From an uncultured Clostridia bacterium (GTDB lineage: Bacteria; Bacillota; Clostridia; Oscillospirales; CAG-272), in assembly GCA_946404295.1 (NCBI GenBank), contig CAMJDE010000066.1, positions 1 to 8,199 on the forward strand: 8,199 nucleotides of DNA, in the 5' to 3' direction. Below are positions 1 through 5,810 of this stretch, one piece after another. A program made the position numbers and the translations under genes. The notes under the pieces were generated by a model. It was given only the letters and a program-made list of their open reading frames with translations. It was not told the DNA's origin and did no database searches. How positions within the stretch are numbered: the first letter of the stretch is position 1; each line of letters begins with the position of its first letter.

Positions 1-414
1 CTGTTCTTTTCCGGGGTCGTATTCGCCGCGGCGAAAGAGGTAAGCGCGGAGAGCGGAGAGCAGGGTGTCGGACGAACCCTTGTCGTCCTCGTGCACCGCG
101 ATCCCGGGACGCTTGTCGAGGAGGATCAGGTTGTCGTCCTCGTAGAGGATCGGGAGTTCTCCCTTAATCCGGGCAAGTTCCGACGCCGTGTCGGCGTCGC
201 CCGTCCGGTCGAAGAGGTCGTCGGGAAGAAAGAGTTGGAGTTCGTCCCCCTCGGCAAGGATCTGCTCGGGCGCGGCGCGTTTGCGGTTGACCTTGATCTT
301 TTTGATCCGGATCGACTTGTAGAGCAGCGATTTCGGCATACGGGGCAGCGCCTTGGTAAGAAACTTATCAAGGCGCTGCCCCGCGTCGTTCTGACCGATC
401 GTCAGAGTGCGCAT
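1..414 (-). CDS. RluA/RluC/RluD-family pseudouridine synthase, N-terminal part (cut by left edge)
   Basis: Reading leftward from the ATG at 414, the sequence encodes 138 residues beginning MRTLTIGQNDAGQRLDKFL, the opening of an S4 RNA-binding domain (about residues 1-75, with basic RIKKIKVNRKRA at about 37-48). The catalytic fold then starts with ILYEDDNLILLDKRPGIAVHED (split here as ILYEDD at about 110 and LLDKRPG at about 119). Family members turn uridine into pseudouridine in rRNA. The catalytic Asp motif (HRLDR or NRIDR) normally follows the RRGEYDP segment at the window edge, so the active site lies outside and cannot be checked. The start codon lies 1 nt after the upp stop, which implies co-transcription and coupled translation with upp. 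The family is clear; the exact target uridine and a specific name (RluB/C/D) are not. Confidence 0.88.
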   Translation of the reverse strand, partial: MRTLTIGQNDAGQRLDKFLTKALPRMPKSLLYKSIRIKKIKVNRKRAAPEQILAEGDELQLFLPDDLFDRTGDADTASELARIKGELPILYEDDNLILLDKRPGIAVHEDDKGSSDTLLSALRAYLFRRGEYDPGKEQ

Positions 415-415
415 T

Positions 416-1045
416 TTATTTGGTGCCGAAGAGACGGTCGCCCGCGTCGCCGAGCCCGGGAACGATGTAGCAATGCTCGTTCAGTTTCTCGTCGAGGGCG
501 GCGGAGTAGATATTGACGTCGGGATGATCCTTCTGCAGGCGCGCGACGCCCTCGGGCGCGGCGACGAGGCACATCATCACGATGTTGTGGCATCCTCTCT
601 CTTTCAGTTTCGTGATCGCGTCGGAGGCGCTGCCGCCGGTCGCGAGCATCGGGTCGACGAGGATGACCAGCCGGTTCTCGATATCCGGCGGCATCTTGCA
701 GTAGTATTCGACCGGTTCGTGGGTCTCGGGGTCGCGGTAGAGACCGATGTGCCCGATGCGGGCGACGGGGACCAGACGCAGAAGCCCGTCCACCATCCCG
801 AGCCCGGCGCGCAGGATCGGGACGATCGCCAGTTTCTTGCCCGAGATGCGTTTTGCCGTCGTCTTGCAGATCGGGGTCTCGATCTCGACGTCCTCGAGCG
901 GCAGGTCGCGCGTGATCTCGAAGCCCATCAGCATCGAGATCTCGTCAAGCAGATCGCGGAAATCCTTGGAACTGGTCTCGATCTGGCGCATGATGGTCAG
1001 CTTGTGGGTGATCAGGGGGTGATTGACGAGATGAAAGGTACTCAT
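416..1045 (-). CDS. upp: Uracil phosphoribosyltransferase
   Basis: The protein has 209 residues, the usual family length. It makes UMP from uracil and PRPP in the cytosol (pyrimidine salvage). Visible motifs are ILRAGLGM at 77-84, the PRPP-binding loop VDPMLATGGSA at 130-140, and the C-terminal uracil-binding segment YIVPGLGDAGDRLFGT at 193-208. The N-terminus MSTFHLVNHPLITHKLT at 1-17 is typical of the family and fixes the start at 1045. Longer in-frame starts at 1123 (TTG) and 1096 (ATG) lie inside the promoter's -35 and -10 boxes, so they would not be translated from that transcript. A purine-rich stretch (GGGAAAGAGAAAG) precedes the start. The pseudouridine synthase gene follows after one base. 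No PyrR-type attenuator was recognised in the short leader. Confidence 0.97.
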   Translation of the reverse strand: MSTFHLVNHPLITHKLTIMRQIETSSKDFRDLLDEISMLMGFEITRDLPLEDVEIETPICKTTAKRISGKKLAIVPILRAGLGMVDGLLRLVPVARIGHIGLYRDPETHEPVEYYCKMPPDIENRLVILVDPMLATGGSASDAITKLKERGCHNIVMMCLVAAPEGVARLQKDHPDVNIYSAALDEKLNEHCYIVPGLGDAGDRLFGTK

Positions 1046-1094
1046 TTTGCTTTCTCTTTCCCGGGAACGCGCGGCTCCCTGTTTTTTCTCCTTC

Positions 1095-1123
1095 ATTATA
1101 CTCTTTTTCGTCAACGATTGCAA
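1095..1123 (-). promoter_or_regulatory. SigA-type promoter of upp operon
   Basis: Read on the minus strand, TTGCAA (1118-1123) is followed by a 17-nt spacer and a perfect TATAAT (1095-1100). This predicts transcription starting near 1088 and a leader of about 43 nt before the upp ATG. The -10 box is perfect and the -35 matches TTGACA at 5 of 6 positions. The leader can form a small GGGA/TCCC stem. No experimental data are available. Confidence 0.8.
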
Positions 1124-1145
1124 GCGTTATTTCAAAAAAACGCTT
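1122..1145. promoter_or_regulatory. Inverted repeat between divergent promoters (candidate operator)
   Basis: AAGCGTT (1122-1128) and AACGCTT (1139-1145) form a perfect 7-bp inverted repeat with a 10-bp A/T-rich gap, about 17 bp centre to centre. It lies almost exactly between the -35 boxes of the leftward upp promoter (1118-1123) and the rightward ABC promoter (1151-1156). A dimeric regulator bound here could act on both promoters. The repeat is visible in the sequence; the operator role is inference, and no regulator gene lies in the window. Confidence 0.35.
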
Positions 1146-1150
1146 TTTGC

Positions 1151-1179
1151 TTGACAGAACGGATAAAAAAGGGTATGAT
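1151..1179 (+). promoter_or_regulatory. Strong SigA-type promoter of ABC exporter operon
   Basis: A perfect -35 TTGACA (1151-1156), a 17-nt spacer and -10 TATGAT (1174-1179, 5 of 6) precede the ABC ATPase gene. Transcription should start near 1186-1187, giving a leader of about 32 nt that contains the palindrome at 1188-1203 and the ribosome binding site AAGGAAAGGAG (1202-1212). A promoter this close to consensus would be strongly active unless repressed. Confidence 0.88.
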
Positions 1180-1187
1180 TATATAGG

Positions 1188-1203
1188 TTGCGGCGTGCCG
1201 CAA
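1188..1203 (+). repeat. Palindrome at the transcription start of the ABC operon (candidate operator or 5' hairpin)
   Basis: TTGCGGC (1188-1194), GT, then GCCGCAA (1197-1203) is a perfect 7-bp inverted repeat starting 1-2 nt after the predicted transcription start. As RNA it would fold into a 6-bp stem with a CGTG loop right at the 5' end, next to the ribosome binding site. As DNA it fits a repressor operator that blocks a strong promoter. Both readings are inference; the symmetry is plain in the sequence. Confidence 0.45.
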
Positions 1204-1218
1204 GGAAAGGAGTACACT

Positions 1219-1923
1219 ATGCAGGACCAACCGTTGCTCGTCGTCGACGGACTGACAAAATACTACCGCAGTTTCCCGTCGCTCTCCGACTTTTCGCTCA
1301 CGCTTACTCCGGGCAAGATCGTGGCGCTGCTCGGACCGAACGGAAGCGGGAAAACTACGCTTCTCAAGATCATTTCGGGATTGCTCACCCCGAGCGCGGG
1401 GAGCGTCTCGATCCTCGGCTGCCCGCCGGGGGAGGAATCGCGCGGGCTGGTCGCGTATCTCCCCGACCGGATCAGTATTCCGGGCTGGATGTCGAGCGAA
1501 ACCGCGATCGCCTACTTCGCCGATTTCTACGCCGATTTCGACCGGGCGAAAGCCCAAAATATGCTGACCGATCTCGGGATCCCGCTCGACAAGCCGCTCG
1601 GCAAACTCTCCAAAGGGATGCGCGAGAAAGTCCAGCTTTCGCTCGTGATGTCGCGGAACGCGAAACTCTATCTGCTCGACGAGCCGATCTCGGGGGTCGA
1701 CCCCGCGGCGCGCGAATATATCCTGCGCACCATTCTCACCTGTCATTCGCCCGATTCGACGATCCTGATCTCGACCCACCTGATCGCCGACGTCGAAGAG
1801 GTGATCGACGAGTTCGTTTTCATCCGCGACGGACGGCTGCTCTGCTACGACAGCGCCGACGAGGCGAGAAAGAGAGAGGGCAAGACCCTCGACGAAATGT
1901 TCCGGGAGGCGTTCAGATGTTAA
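1219..1923 (+). CDS. ABC transporter ATP-binding protein (ABC-2 export type, EcsA/YtrB/CcmA-like)
   Basis: The 234-residue protein is a single cytosolic nucleotide-binding domain that would power the membrane protein encoded next to it. It has Walker A GPNGSGKT (39-46), the signature LSKGM (130-134, in place of LSGGQ, as is common in this family), Walker B LYLLDEP (150-156), D-loop SGVD and switch His in STHL (His187). The Q-loop position reads YLPDR (80-84), so the usual Gln appears to be Asp. The start at 1219 is set by AAGGAAAGGAG 6 nt upstream; the longer frame open from 1147 would begin inside the promoter. It overlaps the permease gene by 7 nt, so one operon is almost certain. Cargo is unknown; related pairs handle peptides, lipids, antibiotics or cell-envelope stress. 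Confidence 0.93.
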   Translation: MQDQPLLVVDGLTKYYRSFPSLSDFSLTLTPGKIVALLGPNGSGKTTLLKIISGLLTPSAGSVSILGCPPGEESRGLVAYLPDRISIPGWMSSETAIAYFADFYADFDRAKAQNMLTDLGIPLDKPLGKLSKGMREKVQLSLVMSRNAKLYLLDEPISGVDPAAREYILRTILTCHSPDSTILISTHLIADVEEVIDEFVFIRDGRLLCYDSADEARKREGKTLDEMFREAFRC

Positions 1924-2744
1924 AGAAACTTTTGAAATACGACTTTCTGTCGCTGAAACGTTTTCTGATCCCGGTGTTCCTTCTGACCCCGGCGCTCGCC
2001 CTCTTTGCCGGGATGCTTTCGTGGATCTCGACCCGGGCGGAGCAGCCGCTGGTCACGCTCGGGCTGAACTCGATCTTTCTTTTCTCGGTCGTCGCGCTCG
2101 TTCTTTCGGTGGCGCTTCTGCCGGTTCTGCTCGTCGTCTACTACTACCGGGGGCTCTATTCCGATACCGGCTACCTGACGCTCCTGCTCCCGGTCAAACG
2201 GCGGCAGCTGATCCTCTCGAAACTGCTCTGCGCGTTCCTTTCGATCACCGCGTATATCGTCGTCGCGTTCTTCTCCTTCGGTTTCGCGTTCTTCGCAGGC
2301 TCGGCGGCGGCGGTCGGGCGTAACCCCTTCTACGCGTACAGTCTCTTTTTCACCTTAGTGAAAGAGTTTTTGACGTCCACCCCCCTTCATCCGGCTCTGC
2401 TCGCGATCGAGGGCGTGATCTACCTGCTCGTCTGGCTACTGCTCGAGTTCTCGAACTACTATCTCGGGGTCACGCTCGGCGCCGTGGTGTTCCAGGGCAA
2501 GGGCAAGATCTGGGGCGGTATCCTCTTCTGCGCCGTGACCGACACTGCCGTTTCGGTCGTGCTTTCGCTGATCGAACTCGCCATTTCGGGCGGTGTGTTC
2601 GGGCTGGGCGATCTCTCGGCGTTCGAGAGCCCCGTGGTCCTGCAGGTCTTTCTCATCGTCGGGATCGTATTGCGGCTCGCGGTCGCCGTCGGCGTCACGA
2701 TCATCAATATCCGTCTGACCGAAAAGAAACTGAACCTCGGCTGA
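1917..2744 (+). CDS. ABC-2 type permease, six-helix membrane subunit
   Basis: The 275-residue hydrophobic protein is the likely membrane partner of the upstream ATPase. Hydrophobic segments lie at about 16-36, 50-75, 103-130, 158-178, 199-223 and 240-262, which fits six transmembrane helices. A basic N-terminus (MLKKLLKYDF) suggests the start is cytosolic. The cytoplasmic motif GYLTLLLPVKRRQLILSK (85-102) is a hallmark of Bacillota ABC-2 permeases and probably contacts the ATPase. The ATG at 1917 has GGGAGG (1904-1909) 7 nt upstream and overlaps the ATPase stop, which suggests translational coupling. The open frame extends back to 1188 only because the ATPase gene has few stops in that frame. 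Substrate and direction (probably export) cannot be read from the sequence. Confidence 0.88.
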   Translation: MLKKLLKYDFLSLKRFLIPVFLLTPALALFAGMLSWISTRAEQPLVTLGLNSIFLFSVVALVLSVALLPVLLVVYYYRGLYSDTGYLTLLLPVKRRQLILSKLLCAFLSITAYIVVAFFSFGFAFFAGSAAAVGRNPFYAYSLFFTLVKEFLTSTPLHPALLAIEGVIYLLVWLLLEFSNYYLGVTLGAVVFQGKGKIWGGILFCAVTDTAVSVVLSLIELAISGGVFGLGDLSAFESPVVLQVFLIVGIVLRLAVAVGVTIINIRLTEKKLNLG

Positions 2745-2753
2745 TTTTCACCG

Positions 2754-2795
2754 AAAAAAGGGGATCGGATTTTCGTCCGATCCCTTTTCTTTTTT
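2754..2795. terminator. Bidirectional rho-independent terminator between ABC permease and ligA
   Basis: GGGATCGGA (2761-2769) pairs perfectly with TCCGATCCC (2776-2784) around a TTTTCG loop. Rightward, the stem is followed by TTTTCTTTTTT (2785-2795). Leftward, the six A residues at 2754-2759 become a U tract. It can therefore end both the ABC operon (stop at 2744) and convergent ligA, whose TAA stop (2794-2796) overlaps the T-rich tail. Confidence 0.92.
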
Positions 2796-4800
2796 ATTCT
2801 TTGTGAAGGAGGGTGAGCAACCCTTCCTCGTCGATCACCGGGACGCCGAGCGCTTCGGCTTTGGTGAGTTTGGAGCCCGCCTCGCTGCCCGCCACGACGT
2901 AGGAGGTCTTTTTCGACACCGACCCCGAGACGCGTCCGCCCGCCGCCGCGATGAGAGAACTCGCCTCGTCGCGGGTCATATTCGGGAGGGTCCCGGTCAA
3001 AACGAAGGTCAGCCCCGAGAGGGCGTCGCCCGTCTGCTTCTTTTCCGCCGCCGTCGAGACGCCCGCTTCGACCAGCCGCCCGATTAGTTCGCGGTTCTCC
3101 TCCGACGAGAAGTATTCGACGATGCCGGAGGCGGTGATCTCCCCGACGTCGGGCACGGCGCACAGGTCGTCGAAACTCGCCTCCGCGAGGGCGGAGAGTG
3201 TTCCGAACCGCCGCGCCAGCGCGGTCGCGGCGACCTCGCCCACCTGCCGGATTCCGAGCGCGGAGAGCAGGCGTTCCAGCCCCCGCGATTTCGACTCCTC
3301 GATCGCGGCGAGCAGGTTGTCCGCCGATTTTTCACCCATGCGGTCGAGTTTCGCCACGTCCTCGCGGCGGAGCGCGTAGAGGTCGGCGACGTCGCGGATC
3401 AGGTTCGCTTCGAGCAGCGCGCCGATCACCGCGGGACCCAGCCCGTCGATGTTCATGGCGCCCTTCGACGCGAAGTGGATGATCGCCCGGGCGCGTTGGG
3501 CGGGGCAGCCGGGATAAACGCAGCGCACCGCGGCGCCCTCCCCCGCGTCGTCGCGTACTACGGGGCGACCGCAGGACGGGCAGACGTCGGGCATTTTGAA
3601 GATTGTTTCGCTCCCGTCGCGCTTTTCCTTCACCGCCGAGACGATCTCGGGGATGATGTCGCCCGCCTTCTGTACGATCACGGTATCCCCGATGCGGATA
3701 TCGCGCTCGGCGATATAGCCGTCGTTGTGGAGGGTCGCGCGGGAGACGGTACTGCCCGCCAGCCGCACGGGGGCGAGTTCCGCCGTCGGGGTCAGGACCC
3801 CGGTCCGCCCGACCTGCAAAGTAATATCGAGCAGTTTGGTCGTCTGCTGTTCGGGCGGGTACTTGTAGGCGACCGCCCACTTCGGGCGACCCGTCCCCTC
3901 GCCCACCGTCACCCGGTCGGCAAGCCCGTCGATCTTGACGACCGCGCCGTCGATGTCGAAGGGGAGCGACGAACGGAGTTCCCCGAGCCGCCCGACGTGG
4001 GCGAGCACCTCTGCGGGGTCGTCGGTCACGATCCTGTGGGGCAGGACGTGGAATCCGAGTTCGGCGAGCCGATCGAGCGTCGCGCCGTGCGAGGTCGGTT
4101 CGCCCTTCGGAAACGGATTGCCCTCCTGCAGATTGAACACGAGAATATCCAGCCGCCGCGAGGCGGTGATCTTCGGATCGAGCTGCCGCAGCGACCCGGC
4201 GGCGGCGTTGCGCGGATTGGCGAAGAGCGACAGCCCCTCGGATTCCCGCGCGTCGTTCAGTTCGTCAAAGACCTCGCGCGGCATATAGACCTCGCCACGC
4301 ACGACGAGGCGCGGGATCGGTTCGGGAAGGGTCAGGGGGATCGAGCGGACGGTGCGCAGGTTTGCCGTCACGTCCTCGCCGACCAGCCCGTCGCCCCGCG
4401 TCGCGCCGAGCGTCAGTTTGCCGTTCTCGTAGGTCAGGGCGACAGAGAGCCCGTCGATCTTCGGTTCGACCGAGTAGACCGGATGGGGAAGGACCTTCTC
4501 CATATCGCGGAGAAAACCCGTCAACTCTTCCTCCGAAAACACGTCGTCAAGACTCCCCATCGGCACCGAATGGGACACTTTATCGAACTTTTCGCTCGCC
4601 GCGCCGCCGACGCGTTTGGTCGGCGAGTTCGGGTCGTCGAACTCGGGGAAAGCCGCCTCCAGTTCGGAGAGTTCCCGGAAGAGCGCGTCGTACTCGTAGT
4701 CCGAGATCTCGGGCGCGTCCATCTGATAGTACAGCCGCGCGTGATAGGCAAGCGTTTTCCGCAGTTCCGCGATCCTTTTTCCGGCTTGCTCTTTTTCCAT
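2794..4800 (-). CDS. ligA: NAD-dependent DNA ligase LigA
   Basis: The complete 668-residue enzyme has normal family length. It joins nicks in duplex DNA using NAD+, in Okazaki fragment joining and repair. Domains in order: Ia with tyrosines near 24-25 and DYEYD (34-38) for NMN binding; adenylation domain with catalytic Lys114 in KIDG (114-117), TRGDG (134-138) and the later VVKID (287-291); OB fold (about 320-400); zinc finger with Cys407, Cys410, Cys427 and Cys432; helix-hairpin-helix repeats (about 445-585); C-terminal BRCT domain (about 592-668, FVLTGTLPNMTR at 599-610). The start MEKEQAGKRIAELR is typical of the family. The ribosome binding site is weak (a GGGG about 7 nt upstream). All key residues are present, so the gene should be functional. 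It is transcribed alone and converges on the ABC operon. Confidence 0.98.
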   Translation of the reverse strand: MEKEQAGKRIAELRKTLAYHARLYYQMDAPEISDYEYDALFRELSELEAAFPEFDDPNSPTKRVGGAASEKFDKVSHSVPMGSLDDVFSEEELTGFLRDMEKVLPHPVYSVEPKIDGLSVALTYENGKLTLGATRGDGLVGEDVTANLRTVRSIPLTLPEPIPRLVVRGEVYMPREVFDELNDARESEGLSLFANPRNAAAGSLRQLDPKITASRRLDILVFNLQEGNPFPKGEPTSHGATLDRLAELGFHVLPHRIVTDDPAEVLAHVGRLGELRSSLPFDIDGAVVKIDGLADRVTVGEGTGRPKWAVAYKYPPEQQTTKLLDITLQVGRTGVLTPTAELAPVRLAGSTVSRATLHNDGYIAERDIRIGDTVIVQKAGDIIPEIVSAVKEKRDGSETIFKMPDVCPSCGRPVVRDDAGEGAAVRCVYPGCPAQRARAIIHFASKGAMNIDGLGPAVIGALLEANLIRDVADLYALRREDVAKLDRMGEKSADNLLAAIEESKSRGLERLLSALGIRQVGEVAATALARRFGTLSALAEASFDDLCAVPDVGEITASGIVEYFSSEENRELIGRLVEAGVSTAAEKKQTGDALSGLTFVLTGTLPNMTRDEASSLIAAAGGRVSGSVSKKTSYVVAGSEAGSKLTKAEALGVPVIDEEGLLTLLHKE

Positions 4801-4859
4801 TCCGAACCCCGTTTCCGCCGGCGCGATTCTTTCGCGCCCGCAAAAATACTTTCCTTATT

Positions 4860-4888
4860 ATTCTACCCCAAAACCGTGAAAAAGTCAA
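4860..4888 (-). promoter_or_regulatory. SigA-type promoter of ligA
   Basis: On the minus strand, TTGACT (4883-4888), a 17-nt spacer and TAGAAT (4860-4865) each match consensus at 5 of 6 positions. The predicted start near 4853 gives a leader of about 52 nt before the ligA ATG at 4800. No other good promoter was seen for ligA. Confidence 0.8.
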
Positions 4889-4907
4889 TTCTTCCCGCCC
4901 CGCTTCG

Positions 4908-4936
4908 TCATTTTTTCTTTCCCGGCGTCATAGGAT
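4908..4936 (+). promoter_or_regulatory. Candidate sporulation SigE-type promoter for the M50 protease gene
   Basis: TCATTTT (4908-4914), a 14-nt spacer and CATAGGAT (4929-4936) resemble the Bacillus SigE consensus (KMATATT, 14-15 nt, CATACAMT), with 6 of 7 and 6 of 8 matches by eye. Transcription would start near 4943, leaving about 47 nt before the ATG at 4990. spoIVFB belongs to the SigE regulon in Bacillus, which fits. No plausible SigA promoter was found on this strand between 4801 and 4989. The match is moderate and rests on one site. Confidence 0.35.
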
Positions 4937-4989
4937 GCGTCGTCCGGTTGCGGTCGGGCGTTTTTTTCGGTCGGCGGGGAGGGGAGCGG

Positions 4990-5577
4990 ATGAGGGGGGA
5001 GACTTCTGCGAAGATCGGCACGGTTCTGCCGTGGATCCCGGTCGTCCTCTCGTTCTTTTTCCTGTTCCGCTTTACCGAGGCGTGGCGCGCGGGGCTCTTC
5101 CTTCTCTCGATCGCCGTGCACGAGGGGGGACACCTCGCCGCCTTTTTCTTTTGCGGGGCGGGCGCTCCGCGGCTTTCTCCCGTCCCGGGCGGCTTCCGTC
5201 TCCGGTCCCCGTCGCCGCTCTCCTACCGCGCCGAACTCGCCGTCGCCCTCGCGGGTCCGCTCTCAAACCTCGTCCCGGGGCTTCTGTTCCTTCTCTGTGG
5301 GGCGGGGAACGCCTACCTTATCGAGGCGGGATGGATCTTTCTCGGCGCCGGGGCGTCCAACCTGATCCCCGTATCCGATCACGACGGCGGGCGGGCGCTC
5401 CTCTGCCTGCTTTCCCCGCGTCTCGGACCCGCGCGCGCCGAGCGGATCGCCGCCGTCGTCTCGCTTTTGTCGCTGTCGCTCTCCCTGATCCTCTCGTTCT
5501 CGCTGCTTTACGTCTCGGGCGCCGGGTTTTATTTCACGGTTTTTTGCCTCTTTTCGCTCCTCTCACACCCTCTGTGA
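4990..5577 (+). CDS. Small M50-family site-2 protease, SpoIVFB-like
   Basis: The 195-residue, strongly hydrophobic protein should be an intramembrane zinc protease. The zinc-binding HEGGH motif (44-48) lies in a membrane helix. GPLSNL (89-94) is the conserved central-segment motif, and NLIPVSDHDGGRAL (124-137) carries the third metal ligand, probably Asp132. Further hydrophobic segments are at about 11-27, 96-120 and 153-190. Bacillus SpoIVFB releases SigK from its precursor during sporulation but is longer and has a C-terminal CBS domain; this protein ends without one and no SpoIVFA-like gene is adjacent. The start at 4990 follows GGGGAGGGG (4976-4984); the frame is open much further upstream, but that stretch is antisense to ligA. 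Family assignment is firm; the sporulation role and substrate are inferred. Confidence 0.85.
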   Translation: MRGETSAKIGTVLPWIPVVLSFFFLFRFTEAWRAGLFLLSIAVHEGGHLAAFFFCGAGAPRLSPVPGGFRLRSPSPLSYRAELAVALAGPLSNLVPGLLFLLCGAGNAYLIEAGWIFLGAGASNLIPVSDHDGGRALLCLLSPRLGPARAERIAAVVSLLSLSLSLILSFSLLYVSGAGFYFTVFCLFSLLSHPL

Positions 5578-5660
5578 AGAGCAACTTTTTCGGAGCATTT
5601 GCGAGGAAAACGGAGAATTCAAGAGATTTTAAGAGATTGTCAACCTGCCGTTTCGGTTAA

Positions 5661-5710
5661 TCGCGGATGCTCGCGAAAAATCGCGGCTTTTCATATTTTT
5701 TAATTTTTTT
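5661..5710 (+). terminator. Possible weak terminator region after the M50 gene
   Basis: TCGCG occurs at 5661, 5671 and 5681. CGCGA (5672-5676) and TCGCG (5681-5685) can pair around an AAAA loop, or the first and second copies can pair instead. The DNA downstream is T-rich (runs at 5688-5691, 5695-5701 and 5704-5711). The stem is short and lies about 95 nt beyond the stop at 5577, so termination here is uncertain. The rest of 5578-5720 shows only a 10-bp-spaced direct repeat AAGAGATT (5621 and 5631) and no gene. Confidence 0.25.
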
Positions 5711-5720
5711 TGTAAACGTA

Positions 5721-5749
5721 TTGCATTCTGCATTCCTTTTTGCTATAAT
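5721..5749 (+). promoter_or_regulatory. Extended -10 SigA-type promoter of potABC
   Basis: TTGCAT (5721-5726, 4 of 6), a 17-nt spacer and perfect TATAAT (5744-5749) precede potA. The TG at 5741-5742 makes an extended -10 (TGCTATAAT). Transcription should start near 5756, giving a leader of about 98 nt. A tandem TGCATTC repeat (5722-5728, 5729-5735) fills the -35 and part of the spacer. Confidence 0.88.
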
Positions 5750-5772
5750 GTGTTTCAATAAGTCGCGGGATG

Positions 5773-5810
5773 CCCGGTTGTCCGGGGTCCCCCGTCCGCT
5801 TTTTCGGGGG
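5773..5810 (+). promoter_or_regulatory. GC-rich hairpin pair in the potA leader
   Basis: Two adjacent stems can form in the untranslated leader: CCCGG/CCGGG around TTGT (5773-5786), and CCCCCG (5789-5794) with CGGGGG (5805-5810) around a 10-nt loop. The CCGGGG segment could also pair with the CCCCC segment, so alternative folds exist. No long U tract follows the second stem, so it is not a standard terminator. I do not recognise a known riboswitch class. A regulatory role is inference. Confidence 0.4.

Noticed and set aside
91..516. Short open frames on both strands at the left edge
   Set aside because: The reading frame starting at 414 on the minus strand gives a clear S4/RluA-family protein. 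The others are shifted readings of it or of upp.
1096..1123. Upstream in-frame start codons for upp (TTG at 1123, ATG at 1096)
   Set aside because: They lie within the upp promoter's own -35 and -10 boxes, and the added residues are not part of the family's N-terminus.
407..1186. 259-codon plus-strand open frame opposite upp
   Set aside because: upp is complete and conserved on the other strand. This frame has no ribosome binding site, and its translation looks like antisense composition.
1188..1916. Open frame upstream of and continuous with the ABC permease
   Set aside because: It is the +1-shifted reading of the ATPase gene (Arg-rich, low complexity). The permease has its own ATG and ribosome binding site at 1917, so this is not a fusion protein.
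3475..5577. 700-codon open frame on the plus strand, opposite ligA and running into the M50 gene
   Set aside because: Its first part is antisense to a complete, motif-perfect ligA and is Arg/Gly/Asp-rich without any recognisable domain. It is open because GC-rich coding DNA has few antisense stops. Only the part from 4990 is a real gene.
5637..5665. TTGTCA at 5637 as a possible -35 box
   Set aside because: At 15-19 nt downstream there is only GC-rich TAATCGCGG sequence with no acceptable -10 box.
5661..5767. Four TCGCG copies around the potA promoter as operator half-sites
   Set aside because: TCGCG is frequent throughout the coding DNA of this window, so its recurrence here is not special without a conserved spacing.
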